NCBI RefSeq assembly: GCF_030272615.1 | Contig: NC_081414.1 | Coordinates: 912,459,009 to 912,523,008 of the forward strand | DNA: 64,000 nt | Source of the DNA: Cryptomeria japonica | Lineage: Eukaryota > Streptophyta > Pinopsida > Cupressales > Cupressaceae | Direction of reading: 5' to 3' | Part shown: positions 35,641 to 47,840 of the stretch, in pieces | How the letters are laid out: each line of letters starts with the position of its first letter | Numbering within the stretch: the first letter of the stretch is position 1 | The notes under the pieces: model-generated | Seen by the model: the letters and a program-made list of their open reading frames with translations, nothing else | Database searches by the model: none | Told to the model about the DNA's origin: nothing | Made by a program: the position numbers and the translations under genes

Positions 35641-36421
35641 CTTAATTTATGTAAATTGATGAGATTCAAATTTGATTTTTTTTTTTGTATTTTGAGATTT
35701 AAATTTAGAAAAATGTGAAATGAAAATTTGAAAGTTGACATTTGGAAATTGGAATTTGCAAAATGATTATTCATTATTTGAAAAACTATGCAACTTACTA
35801 GGAAATTTAAAATTTAAAATTAGATCTATGATTGAAATTTGCAAATTAGATCTATGATTGAAATTTGCAAAAAGAACCTCTTAATTTTAAAATTTAAAAT
35901 TAGATCTATGATTGAAATTTGCAAAATTGGGAAATGCACAAAGTTAATTTAAATTTAAAAATTAGGGCTCTTTTAATTAACCAATTAATTTTTTAAAATT
36001 AATTTTTAAATTAAATTTGAAATTGAAATTTGATCCATGATCGTAATTTTGAATTGAATTTAACAACCAAATTTGAAGAGGGAATTTCAAAATTTAAACA
36101 ACCCACAAGGTCAATTTTTAAAAGTTTTAAAATTATGGTTTTTGAAATTAACCACTTAATTTTAAAATTTAATTGTGAAATTTGACTTGTAGATGAAAAT
36201 TTGAATTTTAAAATTGAAGAAGTACTCAGATCTAAAATATTTAACCCAAATTAAGCAATTCACAAGTTCAATTTTGAATTTTAAAAATTAGGGTTTTAAT
36301 GAAACTAACCTCTAAATTTTCAAAATTTGCAAGAAAATCAACCTTGTAAATGAAAACTTGAATTTTTAATTGCATACACTCAGATCTAAAAACAAAAATC
36401 AGAATTAATGGTGTAAGGAGT
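35641..36421 (-). other. AT-rich leader-like DNA
   Basis: Rich in AAATTTGAAATT. A ~26-bp unit (TTAGATCTATGATTGAAATTTGCAAA) recurs three times between 35,820 and 35,930. Probably the leader of the minus-strand Ty3 element whose LTR is at 36,436-37,645. No gene. Confidence 0.5.
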
Positions 36422-36432
36422 CGGGTTCACCA
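36422..36432 (-). other. Primer-binding site next to minus LTR
   Basis: The complement reads TGGTGAACCCG three bases from the LTR end TTTACA. It is the same primer type as family X. Confidence 0.7.
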
Positions 36433-36435
36433 AAA

Positions 36436-37645
36436 TGTAAAGGGGAAAATTTAATTCAAGGCAATTTGCAACATAGAAGGAGAAATCGCCAAATCAATTT
36501 TTGCTTTGAGGAGAGATTTCTTTTACATTCAAAAGAGGGGAGGAATCCACTAGATTCAATCACAGATTAGATAAGGACTTAATACTAAGTGGGTTGATTT
36601 ATTATGATGAGTTTTTCCCTCTTTTGTGAGTTGAAATGTTGATTTAGGGTAAAGTGTTGAAATTGAAGACGAAATTGAGGAAATAAGGAGCTACATGTTT
36701 CGGATTTCGTCGTGCACCTAGATCTGAGTAATATGAGTTGATTCGGATATGCCCTACGAAAATGCCTTGAAAAAGCAAGGATCGTGGCGCTGCCTCTTGG
36801 TCCTTCGAATTTTTTGCACGTCGAAAAGGGTTTTTCCATCTCTGCAACTAAAGCTTAATTTCAGAAGAACAACTGTGCACCTGTTTCCTGCACACAGAAA
36901 GAAGGGGAAAAAGGTTGGGAATAGGGTTTTGCCTAAGTCAAATCCCAGTTGAGGAATCAACCTTGAATGAAATATTGCAAATGCTCGAAATAAATGCTAC
37001 AAAGGTATACCTTCAGATCTGCAATAAATGATGATGATACTTTGCTTCTTGAATATAATCACATATATTGTATGAAATGGCATGAACATGACAAAACCCT
37101 AACACACACACACACGTTTGCAAATGAATGATGTAAAGTTGCTCCACAATGGATTGATGAAGACTATGCAACCTTGAAGACCTCTAGAGATGCTTGATGA
37201 TGAATGCTTCAATGCTTGACTGTAGTTATCCTTGCCTTATCACATTATGCTCCTTGTGTATGTTATTATGTTATGCCAAATGAGAGGGGAATACCTCCTT
37301 ATATACTTGTCTATCGTCAAACTTATTAATTTTTCGACATAGGCTGACATGAAGAGGCAATTCCCACTCAAATTTTATATAGGGCCTCGGTTTGAATTGG
37401 GTCCCAATTAGGGAGGACTAGGGCATAGCGCCCTGGTCCCAATGGGGACCAAGTTGCCATGCCCTGGTCCTACCCCAAATTGGGCCAAGGTAAGGGGTCC
37501 CAACAAGGCACAAAGTGAAAATATGAAGTTTATTGCATGGTGGAGGCATAAATTGGTCCAAATCAAGCGTGAGAATGAGGACACTAAGGCGAGGGCCCCA
37601 AATGTGGTCAAAAAATTGCAAAGGGTGCAATTTTAGGATGCCACA
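36436..37645 (-). repeat. Ty3/gypsy LTR (minus), third family
   Basis: 1,210 bp, starting TGTGGCATCCTAAAATTGCAC at 37,645 and ending TTTACA at 36,436. It contains a (CA)n tract at 37,103-37,116 and a GGTCCCAATGGGGACC palindrome near 37,435. It is inserted into the gag of the copia-type element that starts at 37,646. Confidence 0.75.
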
Positions 37646-38518
37646 TGAAGAAAGAACTCAAAGGTGCTAAAGATGAGATTAGTAATGACTTAAGTTTGAA
37701 AGTTGGAAAAGAGATATGGGAATCTGTCTTGCAATTTTAGAATAATGGAGAATTTTGTGAATGCTTGAAGATTAATGAAGAGGACAAAGGAATGAATAAT
37801 GCCACTAAGCATTAGAAAATTTTCATGCCTAATCAAAATTTTCGGAAGTTTGTGATGGACCAGAGACTTCCTCCAGTTTCTTTCAGGTATTTATAATTTA
37901 AAGGAAATTATTTTTTATGCAATCAAGTAGGACATAGAGCGAGTGAATACATAATCAGATAAGGAATTATTCTTTCAATGTAAATTTTCATTATTGCAAT
38001 AAGTTTGGTCACAAGGCTAGTGAATGTAGAAGCAAAATGAATATGAACAATAGTGTCAGATCTTTCAATGTATGTTGCTATGTTTGTAATGGATATGGAC
38101 ACAAAGATGTTGGATTTTTTATCTCCTTGAGTTGTCTTTATCATCCCAATGATGGATCATGGAGTGTGATCCGAAACATTGATGAAAAAATTCTTTAACA
38201 CAATCTAATCTAGAAGCAACTCTACAATAGTTCTAAGGATTGTGGAAACTTGATATCATTAACGAATAGGAACTTAAGAAGAAATGTGAATGGGAGTATG
38301 ATGTAAAATGGTCTGATATGCTATATTTGTAATGTTGTTAGGCACATTGCAAGATTTTATAAAAGCAGCAAAGGAAAGAATGCTTGTTCGGAGAATGTGG
38401 TAGACTCTAATGGAAAAGGAAAGAAGTTGTGGTTAAAGAAATCAAAAGAGAAGACTGAAGGAAATGTTGAAGGTGGTTCAACATCCATTGAGGGCGCAGT
38501 TCCCTCTTCTAGTAATTG
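37646..38518 (+). pseudogene. gag-like region with four degenerate zinc knuckles
   Basis: In shifting frames: FLCNQVGHRASEY, FHYCNKFGHKASEC, CYVCNGYGHKDVGF and ICYICNVVRHIARFY, each a CxxCxxxxHxxxxC knuckle with one or two Cys replaced. Stops precede and separate them. A Lys-rich stretch and an Ala/Ser-rich tail follow (KKLWLKKSKEKTEG, GAVPSSSN). Such knuckles bind RNA in gag proteins. Confidence 0.65.
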
Positions 38519-38834
38519 ACTCAGACAACAGAGTTTGATGGGAGCTTCAATGAAAACATCTTCCGACCCCTCTTGGTTTGATGCTAGGTATCCTCTTAGC
38601 GTGACAGATGCATGTGATATTTTTTCAGAGGTTTTGAGCTTATCTTCTAGTCCGGATGTAATTTTTAGAGGTTCAACAGATAGTGTATTAACTTTTTGAA
38701 AACCTAATTCATGAGTATTTATTTCGGCGATCACAATCATTTGTGCATTTGTAATTTGGAAATAAAAGAAGAGTGACAAAGAAAATTCAAGCAAAAGTGT
38801 GTAAAAAGGAATTGCAGAGTAGTGATTTTTTGAA

Positions 38835-40982
38835 ATGGCGAAAATTGTAAGTATCAATGATGAGCCTCGACCTGAGTATGAATTAAAACCTTTCATTCCA
38901 TCAAATATAGATTCAATTGGAGCTTTTTCTAGTGTTGATGATTGCACTATTTATAAAGAGGATGTTTGATAGTATATTCATGTTTCTTCAGAAGAGTATG
39001 ATCATGAGAAAATTAGGGCTTATAGGCAGAGTAATTTGGTTGACAGTTTGCAAAGGTTGAAGAATGAATTCAGTATCCTAGGGCACAAGGGTTTGGGTAC
39101 TTGAAATTATTTCCTGATGTTTGAAGATGAAGAAATTATCAGAATTGTTCCTAGTAGAATTCATGATGAATATATCTAGCTTGATAAACCTTACTTGATT
39201 TCAAACGAAGTACCGCAGGTTGTGATAGGGTTATGTGCCATTGGAGAAGTGCCAAGGTTGAAATCTATAAAGAATGTTGAAGTGAATCGATTAACCAGAG
39301 TAATATCAGATGGACGAGCTTTGAGAATTGATTCTATCAGAGATGTAGATGTCAAGTATGTAATGATGGGGATATCATATAAAGTTTATTATAGGAATAG
39401 AGAAGGTTTTTGTGCGTCCACCGAAGTTTATGTGGCTTACAGAATGGTCAAGGAAAATGTTGAATATGATTTGTGTGAGATTATGAGGCAACAATTGTTT
39501 GATAATATGAAGAAGCTAAAGAGTGATATGTATCCATTTTGGTATGGTTCTTTGATTGTTTGTTTAGTTTTCTATTTTCTGAATGCTTTAATCGGTGTTG
39601 AAAATATTGTATGGAGAGGAGATATGTTTGTTGGATGTCAGATTAAGAGTTACTTAAATAGTTTGGATGGTAGTCCTAAAATGTGCAAGAATTTTTTTAA
39701 GAATCTCAGAAGTGTGTTCGTTTTGAGGAATCAAATTCCTCTTAAAGTTCTAGATTGGTATAAGAATGACATTGTGTTTGTGGTAGATAAAGATAATTGT
39801 TTTTTAGAAGCTATGGTTCCTAGAGTTTCTTGGGTAACTTCATTACCTTATGAAGTTTCAAAAGATGAATTCATGAAGTTAGTAGAAAAAATTCTGAAGA
39901 TGCTGAAGGATCAAAATGCAGGGAGATTTAGAACAAAGGAAGAGATTCTTGGAAGGTCCCGAATGATGAAGTCGAAGAAGAAAGTGAAGAATTCTAGAAG
40001 GCTATTCACAAAGGCATTTGGCTCCTATTCTAAGATTCAAAAGAAAGGAAAAGGGGTTCCAAAGAAGAAGGATATTGAAATAGTGGCTATAGACAATGAT
40101 GATGAAGAAGAAGAGATGAAGGCCGAATAGAAAGTTGCTTAGAGTGAGGAAGCTGAAGTGGTGCAGAAAGAAGATGATGAAGAAATTGATGATGATGAGC
40201 TTACAGTAGACATGGTGCTTGAAATGATCAAGAAATCTGGCGGTGTGAAGACTGTTGGTAATTCATATCACAATTATGTATCTTATGAGCATGATGTTAT
40301 TCAGAAAGCATTTGTAAATTATTTGGTTTAGAAAAATTTGGTTGCTACTGATATTGTTGATTGTATTTCGAAGGAGGTTGTTGAGATACTCATAGAGAGA
40401 ATGGTTGGAGAAGATGATAATAAACTTAACAAAGGATTTATTGAAGCAAATGTACATGAGACAAAGATAGAGAGATGTAGGAAGGAAAATCAGGTGCTAA
40501 GTTATTGAATTTCAGGAAATCTATTATAGTTGAAAAGTTGTATAGATTCTGTTAGAGGTGGCCTGCTGCCACACATAAGTTCAAGGATGAAATTGATCGG
40601 AAAGAGTCTTAGTTGGTTGAAATGGCTAAAGATATTTATGGCAAAGAAAGGGATAAGGCTCAAGAATTTAGCTCTTAGAAGGAGACAAAGAGATGAGTTT
40701 ATGAGGATGTTTGGAGAGCTGAGGGTTGACATGGAATTAAAAATTTCTTCGTATTTGAGATTACTGGTTGAAGGAGAGAGTGTTGAGAAGGTTGCTAAAA
40801 ACATAAATTCTTTTGATGATGTAGTAAATAAATGTATTGATTGTGAGAGTCAGAGTAAGATTCCGAATGCTACTACTCATGCTTGGAAGGCCTCGGTGAT
40901 CAAGCTGACGAAACAATTCAAATTTATGTATCAGTTAATTTTGAATGATTTTGGTATTATATGTTTTGGCCTTTGTCTTTGA
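38835..40982 (+). pseudogene. Long ORF of unknown function in the copia-type element
   Basis: One frame from ATG 38,835 (MAKIVSINDEPRPEYEL) to about 40,508, broken by stops near 38,968, 39,101, 39,178, 40,128, 40,140 and 40,330; 39,195-40,127 is fully open (311 codons). A frameshift then leads into 40,690-40,980 (VDMELKISSYLRLLVEGESV). Features: hydrophobic FWYGSLIVCLVFYFLNALIG, then VENIVWRGDMFVGCQIKSYL, a Lys/Arg-rich part (MMKSKKKVKNSRRLF) and acidic runs (DNDDEEEEM), ending in probable coiled coil. I do not recognise the family. It might be an env-like or retroelement-specific protein. Confidence 0.6.
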
Positions 40983-41114
40983 TGGCAAAGGGGGAGAAAG
41001 ATGCTGAAAAATGTTTTGTTATATGTTTTGGTAATGTTATTGTTAGGAGGAGTTATTATTGGTTACTTTTCCAAAGGCTTAAAGTGAAAACATTTTTGGT
41101 CATTTTCCATCAAT

Positions 41115-41129
41115 GACAAAGGGGGAGAT
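41115..41129 (+). other. Polypurine tract of copia-type element
   Basis: GACAAAGGGGGAGATT immediately before the LTR. A near-duplicate (GGCAAAGGGGGAGAAAG) lies at 40,983-41,000. Confidence 0.75.
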
Positions 41130-42302
41130 TGTTACAGATGTGTGCTTTGTTGTCATTGATGTCAAATAGTGTGGTTTGGATATGGTCTGGTCCAGACATT
41201 TGTTGTGTGGGATTTGACATCTTTTGTGTGCGATTTAGTGTTGCAGTACTTCATTGGAGTATATGTAGTTATGCTTTTGTATTGGTTGTTACGATTACGT
41301 TTGTATCAGAGGGTGTTAAGATTGGTTTTTATTGGTTGGATATAGACAAATTGTGTTGGAAGTTGTTCTAGTTGATATTAGCTTGTTTTTTGATGGTGCA
41401 AACAGTTGGAAGCTTTATCTATATGGTCTGCGAGTTGCTTATTTTGGTTCAAACTCTTTCAGTGCATTTTTGGGATGTGTTCCTTGGTTCAATGATTTCG
41501 TGTGATATATTTTATTGGCTTTTTGTTGCTCGTTGGGTGTTGGTTTAGGTTTGGTTTATGCTCTATGCGTTTTATATTTTGGTCTGGTTGTATATATTGA
41601 GTTGAAAATATGTGTACACATTACAATCTTCATTTTGGCCGACCTAGTGAGAATGTTTTAATCTAGTTTGGTATATATATACATGATGATTTATTGAAAA
41701 GAATATATATTGAGTGATATACAAGTATGAGATGTAAGTGAATTGGATTCGATAGTGAGTATGTGCGATTTGATGTAAGGATGTCGATGTGATTTGTATT
41801 AGTGTTGTGCCAGTGCAGAAGTCTCAGTAAAAGTAGATGCAATAATCCAGAAGATCTGGTGGTCTAGACATTTCATTAAGGTCAAAGAGTGTGCTTTAAC
41901 AGTAACGATACTCAGCATATGGAGATGCTTTTATTAATACAGTTCATTTCTTGAAAGTTGTAAATCTGCATTTTGCCCTATTGCAATGAGCTTCAAGTTT
42001 TACACATGAGCAGTTAGGCTTGGTCTGCAAGTCTGAAGCAGTGAGTTCTCTCTTTCGTAATCATTTCTATATATAGTGGATTATCTTGTGAGTTAACACT
42101 CATCGTGGTTTTTCCCAGTTCGATTTTTCCACATATTAAATATTGGTGTTCTTGTGTGGATGGTTTATGATGAACTTTTTCAATGCTTTTGATGTGCATA
42201 TTTGGAATCAATTGGTTAACATAAGTTTGCAGTTCGAAATTTTAATTTATATTGATCTAACCCCTCATCCCCCCTCTTAGCATTTGTTGTGTGTTCAGCA
42301 CA
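41130..42302 (+). repeat. copia-type 3' LTR (plus)
   Basis: It starts TGTTACAGATGTGTGC and contains TTGTCATTGATGTCAA, the CGTGGTTTTTCCCAGTTCG segment and the late C-rich CCCCTCATCCCCCCTCTT stretch, all shared with the minus-strand copia LTRs. The end is placed at GTTCAGCACA and may be off by a few bases. Confidence 0.7.
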
Positions 42303-42631
42303 TCATTGACATGTGAGCTACTTCCTTATAAAGGGAATTATGTCCTCATTTTCTCTCTTCTATGGGGGTACGTTCATTATACTTACATGAAATAAGAAGT
42401 CCTTGAGGGGTCACATTGAGTTGTATCCTTCTTTCACTAGTCTAGTTACTTCATTTTCTCTCTTTGGATAGAAGTTTTTCTCCCATGTGGTTTTATCCTT
42501 TTCTTGAGTATGAGAGGTTTCATCAAGTGTTTGTACATGGGTACGTCATCAATCTTTGTAGTTGGGATCCATCCATCATTGCATTCATCATTAGGCCTTT
42601 ACCTTCTACCTAAGTTAATCTTAAAGTGGGG
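42303..42631. other. Nothing recognised
   Basis: No coding or repeat structure identified. It ends with TTAAAGTGGGG, which may be a polypurine tract for the next feature. Confidence 0.4.
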
Positions 42632-43358
42632 TGTTGGAGTATTTAGGACAATCGCCTTAGTAATTAATTAATTAAACATTAATCATTTAGGTGCCATGTT
42701 GCTTAATTCACTTAAGCTAAACATAGGAGTGTTTTTCTATATTTAGATTGAGCTATATATTAGGTCTTGTTTTCTCATAGGATAGGCTCGAGGTCTTCAC
42801 TAACTGGGCAATATTATATCACATGCATTCATATTGGGGGGTTTAATATTCCAAAAAATGTTCAATATATTGCCTATCTAGTGAAAATAGTGGATTTTTT
42901 AAATCAGGCTATGAAAAAATGCAATATCTGGTGAAAATAGGGGGGTTTCTAATTCAGGTTTTGTATTGGGAGAGGGTGACAAAAAGGATTTTAGGGCAAT
43001 GTTTTTAAAAAAATAAGGATATTCTTTAGTATGTCATGAATGCACGCGATATAACCCAAGTTCACTAGGTGAAGTCCCCATGAGCATAGGATGAGAACAC
43101 TTGTCATGGTCTAACTTAACCCTCACCTAGGGTTTTATACTTTTTCTTTTATAAGCATTAATTGTAATCATTGTGATCTATCCAAGATTCCAAGTTTGTT
43201 CAAATAATTAGTATAGACATATCAATCATGCTTTCTTGGATCAATCTCTCTCTCAAGGTTGTATACCACACAAGCATGAATTTTTCTCTTTAGATGTGAT
43301 AAAAATTTTGGTTGTATGTGAATTCTAGGAGTTGTGGGGACTACTACCAACTCCAACA
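42632..43358 (+). repeat. LTR-like segment (727 bp)
   Basis: Bounded by TGTTGGAGT and ACTCCAACA, perfect inverted termini of the kind that close LTRs, and preceded by AAAGTGGGG. Inside, GAAAATAG(T/G)GG segments are duplicated near 42,885-42,950. No 5-bp duplication is evident (GGGGT-like before, ATAAT after). Confidence 0.5.
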
Positions 43359-43389
43359 ATAATAACCTTTATTTTTTATCTCCCTATTA

Positions 43390-44283
43390 ATTACTTTTCT
43401 ATATCTTTTATTTCGTAGAGATTGGGCATTGCAAGAGTGTTTGGAGGATTAAATAACGTCCAAAAATTTTTGTTGGATAAGATGTTGCATGGCCTGGTCC
43501 TAGAGCCATTCTTGTTTGAGATCACATAGCCAATCGAAAAGGAGTATAAAAATTTCACAAAGGGTGACATGGTGGACTCAAATTTGTGGGAGAGAGAATT
43601 AGTAACCATATTCCCCTTGCGCTTCTCATGAATGGTCTCACAATCATACCTCGTGATTTTGTTGACCCATTTTTGTTGAACAAGAAAGGATACTTGTTAG
43701 TCTAAGAAAAAATTAATAGTATGGTTATCTATTTTGATGCAAAAAATGTCTTCCTACCAAATTTTTCCTCCATTTATTAATCGCATGTAAGATGACCATC
43801 ATTTTCTTCTCATAAGTGGAGAATACCAAATTACACTCTCTATAATGCCTTGCTAGTAAAGGCATTGGAGAGATTGTCTTGCATGAGAACAACACTAATG
43901 CCACCTCGACAAGCATCATTTTTCAATGGAAAATGATTTGAAGAAATCAAGCATGTCAACTACTAGGGTTGTACACATAAACTATTTAAAGACCATCAAA
44001 TAAGTGTCCATGATGAGACACCATTTTGAGAAAAGTTGTCAATGGAGCAATAATATTCCATATTGTTTGGGAAATTTCTTATAATAGCCATAAGACCCAT
44101 AAATTCGAGTAAGCTTCTAAGTGTATGGGAGCAAGCCAAATGCACATGCATGCTCTTGGAGTCACTGCCAAAGTTTCAAACACTTAGTCATTTTTCCTCC
44201 TTAGCAAGGAGCATCCTCCAAATCATCTTGTTGTATGACCTACAATTAGACATGTTTAAGGATTTGATTAATATATGCCTCTA
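43390..44283 (-). pseudogene. Decayed Ty3/gypsy RT-RNase H fragment
   Basis: Minus strand, upstream to downstream: weak RT thumb (LLEFMGLMAIIRNFPNN), then RNase H (DACRGGISVVLMQDNL, STYEKKMMVILHAINKW, NLVGRHF) and the linker KRKGNMVTNSLSHKF, equivalent to GKENVVADALSRK. It is broken by frameshifts and stops, and more diverged than any other element in the window. Confidence 0.7.
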
Positions 44284-44867
44284 GCGCAACCTCTAGACCC
44301 CACTTTCAATCAAGTTGACAAATCAATCAACACATCTCTAAAGTGACAAGCTTTACTCAAGACCAATATAATTAACAAATGCACAATCTAACATTCAAGG
44401 TCTTTAAATGTCAAACTAATGATGCAAGGACTTTAGCACAAAAAAAATCATTGGGGTACAATGATTGGCTCTATTTGGGGATTGTGCCACATACTTGGGT
44501 CATAGGTGGGCCCCATAATCTCTAGTTTGAGATTAGATCAATGTCTTAAACATCATTCAAAAGAGTTAATATTATACCTAAACACATGACTAATAAAAAA
44601 AATAAAGGGGAAAACATCAAAACATAATGGATCACATTAAGAAAATAGATAACATATCAAAATAATATATAAGGAAAACTTCTTTCAAATCCTACATTAA
44701 GAAAATTCATCACTTATGTGGAAACTTCTTTATTCATACATCTTAAGAAAGTACCATCAAAACTCACTTCTATAAGACGTCCTTCCAAATAACATATGTT
44801 TGTGCTTGGAGCTTTTGAATATTGCACATGCATTGTTAGTTGTCCATATGGACACCATATGGACAGG
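44284..44867. other. Nothing recognised
   Basis: AT-rich DNA; no coding or repeat signal apart from CCATATGGACACCATATGGAC near 44,850, a small repeat of CATATGGAC. Confidence 0.4.
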
Positions 44868-45183
44868 TTTTGTTGAGTTTATGTCGTGTTGTAAAGTTGC
44901 AACCAAAAATTAGGTCTGCCCAAGTCACAGGTTTTTGAACTATTGAGTATACTCTTTTGAACTATTGAGTATACTCTTTGAAGGTGACCCAAAATTTGCT
45001 TTACATAGATCCTCACCAAGTTACAAGTCATAATAAAAGCCTTAATTAGTGTTCAAAATTTTAACTAAAAAGAACCTTGACCATAGGATCTCAGATTACC
45101 ATCAATGTTGGAAAAATGAGGTCACTTAAGTCAATAGATTTGGATCATTCATTCTTGCACATGCACCAAATGATATAAAGGTT
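44868..45183 (+). repeat. Left copy of ~294-bp flanking duplication
   Basis: TTTTGTTGAGTTTATGTC to GATATAAAGGTT, directly before the chromovirus 5' LTR. The right copy (56,480-56,773) follows the 3' LTR. The two differ by about 3% plus a 22-bp tandem duplication (TTTTGAACTATTGAGTATAC) present only here. Confidence 0.85.
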
Positions 45184-45854
45184 TGATGCGGGGCATCCTC
45201 CACATAGGGAAAGAATCTCTGCACAAATTGTAATTTTCTTTCCCTACAGAGAATATTAATTGCTGGCTAGGTTGTGGAGTCCTCCCGTGAGGACCTAATA
45301 TTAGTTAAATTTCTTAAAAATGATCAGTAACGTAGGAGTTGCTATTTGGGTAGGTTTTGAGTTAATGGTCCTTTTTCAGTTTTGGGGGAAACTTCTAGAG
45401 AGGCTGCGATAGCTTATTCAGCAGCAGATTTTGGTGTTTAAAAGGATAGGGGGTTGGTTTTGGAGTTTTTTTTAGTGCTGGGGAAGGGTCTTTGGTAGTA
45501 GTGTTCTCTAGGATAGAGTTTCCAGATTTTGTTTAGAATAGAATAGAGAGGTCGGAGTTTGTTTGTTATTAAGAATCCAAGGGTGGAATATGGTATTGTT
45601 TGTTGCAGGTTTAGAGATAAGTTTTTTTAGTTGTGAAGGTGAAGTTTGGAGATCTTGAAGGAGGCTTTTGGAAGCCATTATTGCTGTTAATAATACTTCA
45701 TTGTTAGAGGCCTATGATCAGGTCAAATCAGATTGAGATGTTGTAAAGTGAAGCCAATAGGCTCACCATTCTGTGTTGCAAATCTACTTGAAGTTTCAAT
45801 AATAATCTTTAAAATATGTGGATCAATTTGTTGTTCAATTTCATTTATTTTGTT

Positions 45855-45888
<34 letters not shown>

Positions 45889-45957
45889 ATATTTGTATGT
45901 GTTTGGAGTGTTGGTTGTGGCAGGTCAGTGCGGGTTTTCAATCTCCTTGTTGCATCA
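45184..45957 (+). repeat. Chromovirus 5' LTR
   Basis: 774 bp, TGATGCGGGGCATCC to TTGCATCA, followed by TGGTATTAGAGC. It contains a (TA)n run of about 27 bases at 45,861-45,887; the 3' LTR has only a short ATACATATAC there. Confidence 0.82.
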
Positions 45958-45958
45958 G

Positions 45959-45970
45959 TGGTATTAGAGC
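45959..45970 (+). other. Primer-binding site of chromovirus
   Basis: TGGTATTAGAGC differs from the initiator-Met site TGGTATCAGAGC by one C-to-T change. Confidence 0.8.
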
Positions 45971-46048
45971 TAGAAGATCTTGTGTGTGCAGGCAAATTCG
46001 TCGGAGGGAGGTAGTTTTCACCGAGTCGACTTTGTGGGTGTTGAGAAA

Positions 46049-46845
46049 ATGAAAGCAAGAGGATTCCCACGTGGTTGGGGTAGATTTGGAGTTAGAGACA
46101 GGGGAAGAGGTGATAATTTTGTTCGTAATGATGATTTCAGAGCCTTGAGAAGGCAGGTTGAAACCTTACAAGATTAGATAAGAAGAGGGTTTGCAAGGAT
46201 AAGAGACCTGGGTAGTGATGAAGATGAAAGCACTGAAAATGCAAGTCAAGCTAGGAGTCAAGGAAGTACTGGAGCAACAACAATAGCCCATGATCCTTTG
46301 GTAATTGCATTATCAAAGATTGGGAAAAAGGCCAAACATGGATGTACCTACCTTCAATGGAAGCTTAAACCCAGAAGAATTGATTGATTGGTTGAATGAA
46401 ATGGATGAGTATTTTGAATTCGAGGAGATAGAAAACCCAGAAAAAGTGAAATTTGGTAAGACAAGATTGAAAGGTCATGCTTCAATATGGTGGAAGGAGG
46501 TGCAAATGGAAAGAGGATGAAGAGGAAAAGATAAAATCACTAAATGGGATAAAATGGTGGAGAAATTAAAAAGAAAATTTTTTCCTACAGATTATGAACT
46601 AGACTTGCTCAAAAATATGCAAGGATTGAAACAAGGGAGGAGTGTGAAAGAGTACAATGAGGAATTCCACAAAATTCTTATAAGGACTGGACATTCAGAG
46701 ATGACAAAAGAGAAGATTGCAAGGTACATTAATGGACTAAGGTCAAGTATTCAAGAGGAAATGGCAACAGTTAGAGTTGTGACAATGGAGGATGCCTATC
46801 AAACAACATTAAAGGTTGAAGAAAGATTAAACAAGAGGTTTGAAC
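46049..46845 (+). pseudogene. gag: Chromovirus gag, N-terminal part
   Basis: It starts MKARGFPRGWGRFGVRDRGR. A stop follows VETLQD, and a single-base shift near 46,322 moves the frame to KRPNMDVPTFNGSLNPEELI and IDWLNEMDEYFEFEE, the Retrotrans_gag core, which runs through GLKQGRSVKEYNEEF. A TGA lies at 46,518. The LINE entered at NKRFE. The second half is at 52,082. Confidence 0.82.
46831..46845 (+). repeat. LINE target-site duplication, left
   Basis: ACAAGAGGTTTGAAC, identical to 52,067-52,081 and in gag coding sequence. Confidence 0.9.
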
Positions 46846-46861
46846 TTATCAAGGAAGAGGG

Positions 46862-47826
46862 GAATGGAATGAAATTTGGAAGGCTAAATACCTAAGGAAT
46901 GCTCCCACCATTGAGGAGTTCCTGGCTTCAGATCAGATTCCAAGTGGTTCGTTCATTTGGAATAGCGTTACCCAAGCTAAAGATATTGTGCTTCTTGGCA
47001 ACGTCTGGACCATTGGTGATGGAAGGAAGGTGAACTTTTGGGATGATGCTTAGATTGGAGGGGCCCCTCTTAATAAGATGACCACTCATACACTCATCCA
47101 AAATTGCAAAAAGAAGATAGGCACCAAAGTCAGGGACTATTGGAGAGACTATTCTTGGGTGGATCTCACTTACATTGATCCCAACTCAAGCAGATTAACT
47201 TAATGATCAACCATGCGGTCTTAAATTTGGGAAGGAAAGACCAGATGGTGTGGTGTGGGACTTCGTCTGGGACCTACTTGGTCTCTTCTGTTGTCCTTTT
47301 ACTGGCTCAATCCCAAGTTCCTACTCCATGCTGGGCCAAGGCTTGGCATCATGGGTTGACTCCCAAAATTAATATCTTTCTGTGGATCCTCTTGCAAAAC
47401 AAAATTCTGACTACTGACAACCTGAGAAAGAGGGGCTTCTGTCTTCCAAATATCTGTTACCTTTGTCTGAATAATGAAGAATCAGTGAACCATATCTTTT
47501 TACACTGTCCTATTTCCACTTCTATTTGGGGGATGTTTTTTCAGATGTGGAGACTGAATTGGGTGTTCCAAGAGGAGATGCAAGATTGCTTTGGAAGCTG
47601 GCATTTCTCCACCAATAACATTACCATAAGAAATCTTTGGAAGTTCTCCTTTGCCCATATCCTCTGGGGGATATGGAAAGAGAGAAACAATAGAATTTTC
47701 AGGAATGAAACTAACACCCCAAAAGTGGTTTGGTTCAAAATTAAAAACATTTGTGTTGAGAATGTGATGATCAGGGGAGTGCAGTGTTGTAGCAACAAGG
47801 AGGATTTTGAAGTTCTCAAAAGATAG
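46862..47826 (+). pseudogene. LINE RT C-terminus and zf-RVT
   Basis: It opens with EIWKAKYLRNAPTIEEFL and VWTIGDGRKVNFWDD, typical of the segment after LINE RT. The zinc-binding part follows: HGLTPKINIFLWILLQNKIL, CYLCLNNEESVNHIFLHCPI and GIWKERNNRIF. There are stops near 47,051 and 47,200 and a frameshift near 47,205. Confidence 0.85.
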
Positions 47827-47840
47827 AATATCCTTACTCT

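Larger units (their letters stand above)
37646..42302 (+). mobile_element. Copia-type LTR element with unknown ORF and no visible pol
   Basis: The 3' end is a polypurine tract (ACAAAGGGGGAGATTG) and a copia-type LTR. Upstream lie a long unknown ORF and a decayed zinc-knuckle gag. No protease, integrase or RT was seen between 37,646 and 41,129. The 5' end is cut by the Ty3 LTR, so lost pol further upstream cannot be excluded, although copia pol normally follows gag. Confidence 0.65.

Noticed and set aside
36585..37636. Overlapping short ORFs on both strands
   Set aside because: They fall inside the LTR 36,436-37,645 and share no similarity with proteins.
45723..46070. Minus-strand ORF with a Tyr-Ile repeat
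   Set aside because: It translates the TA microsatellite and LTR.
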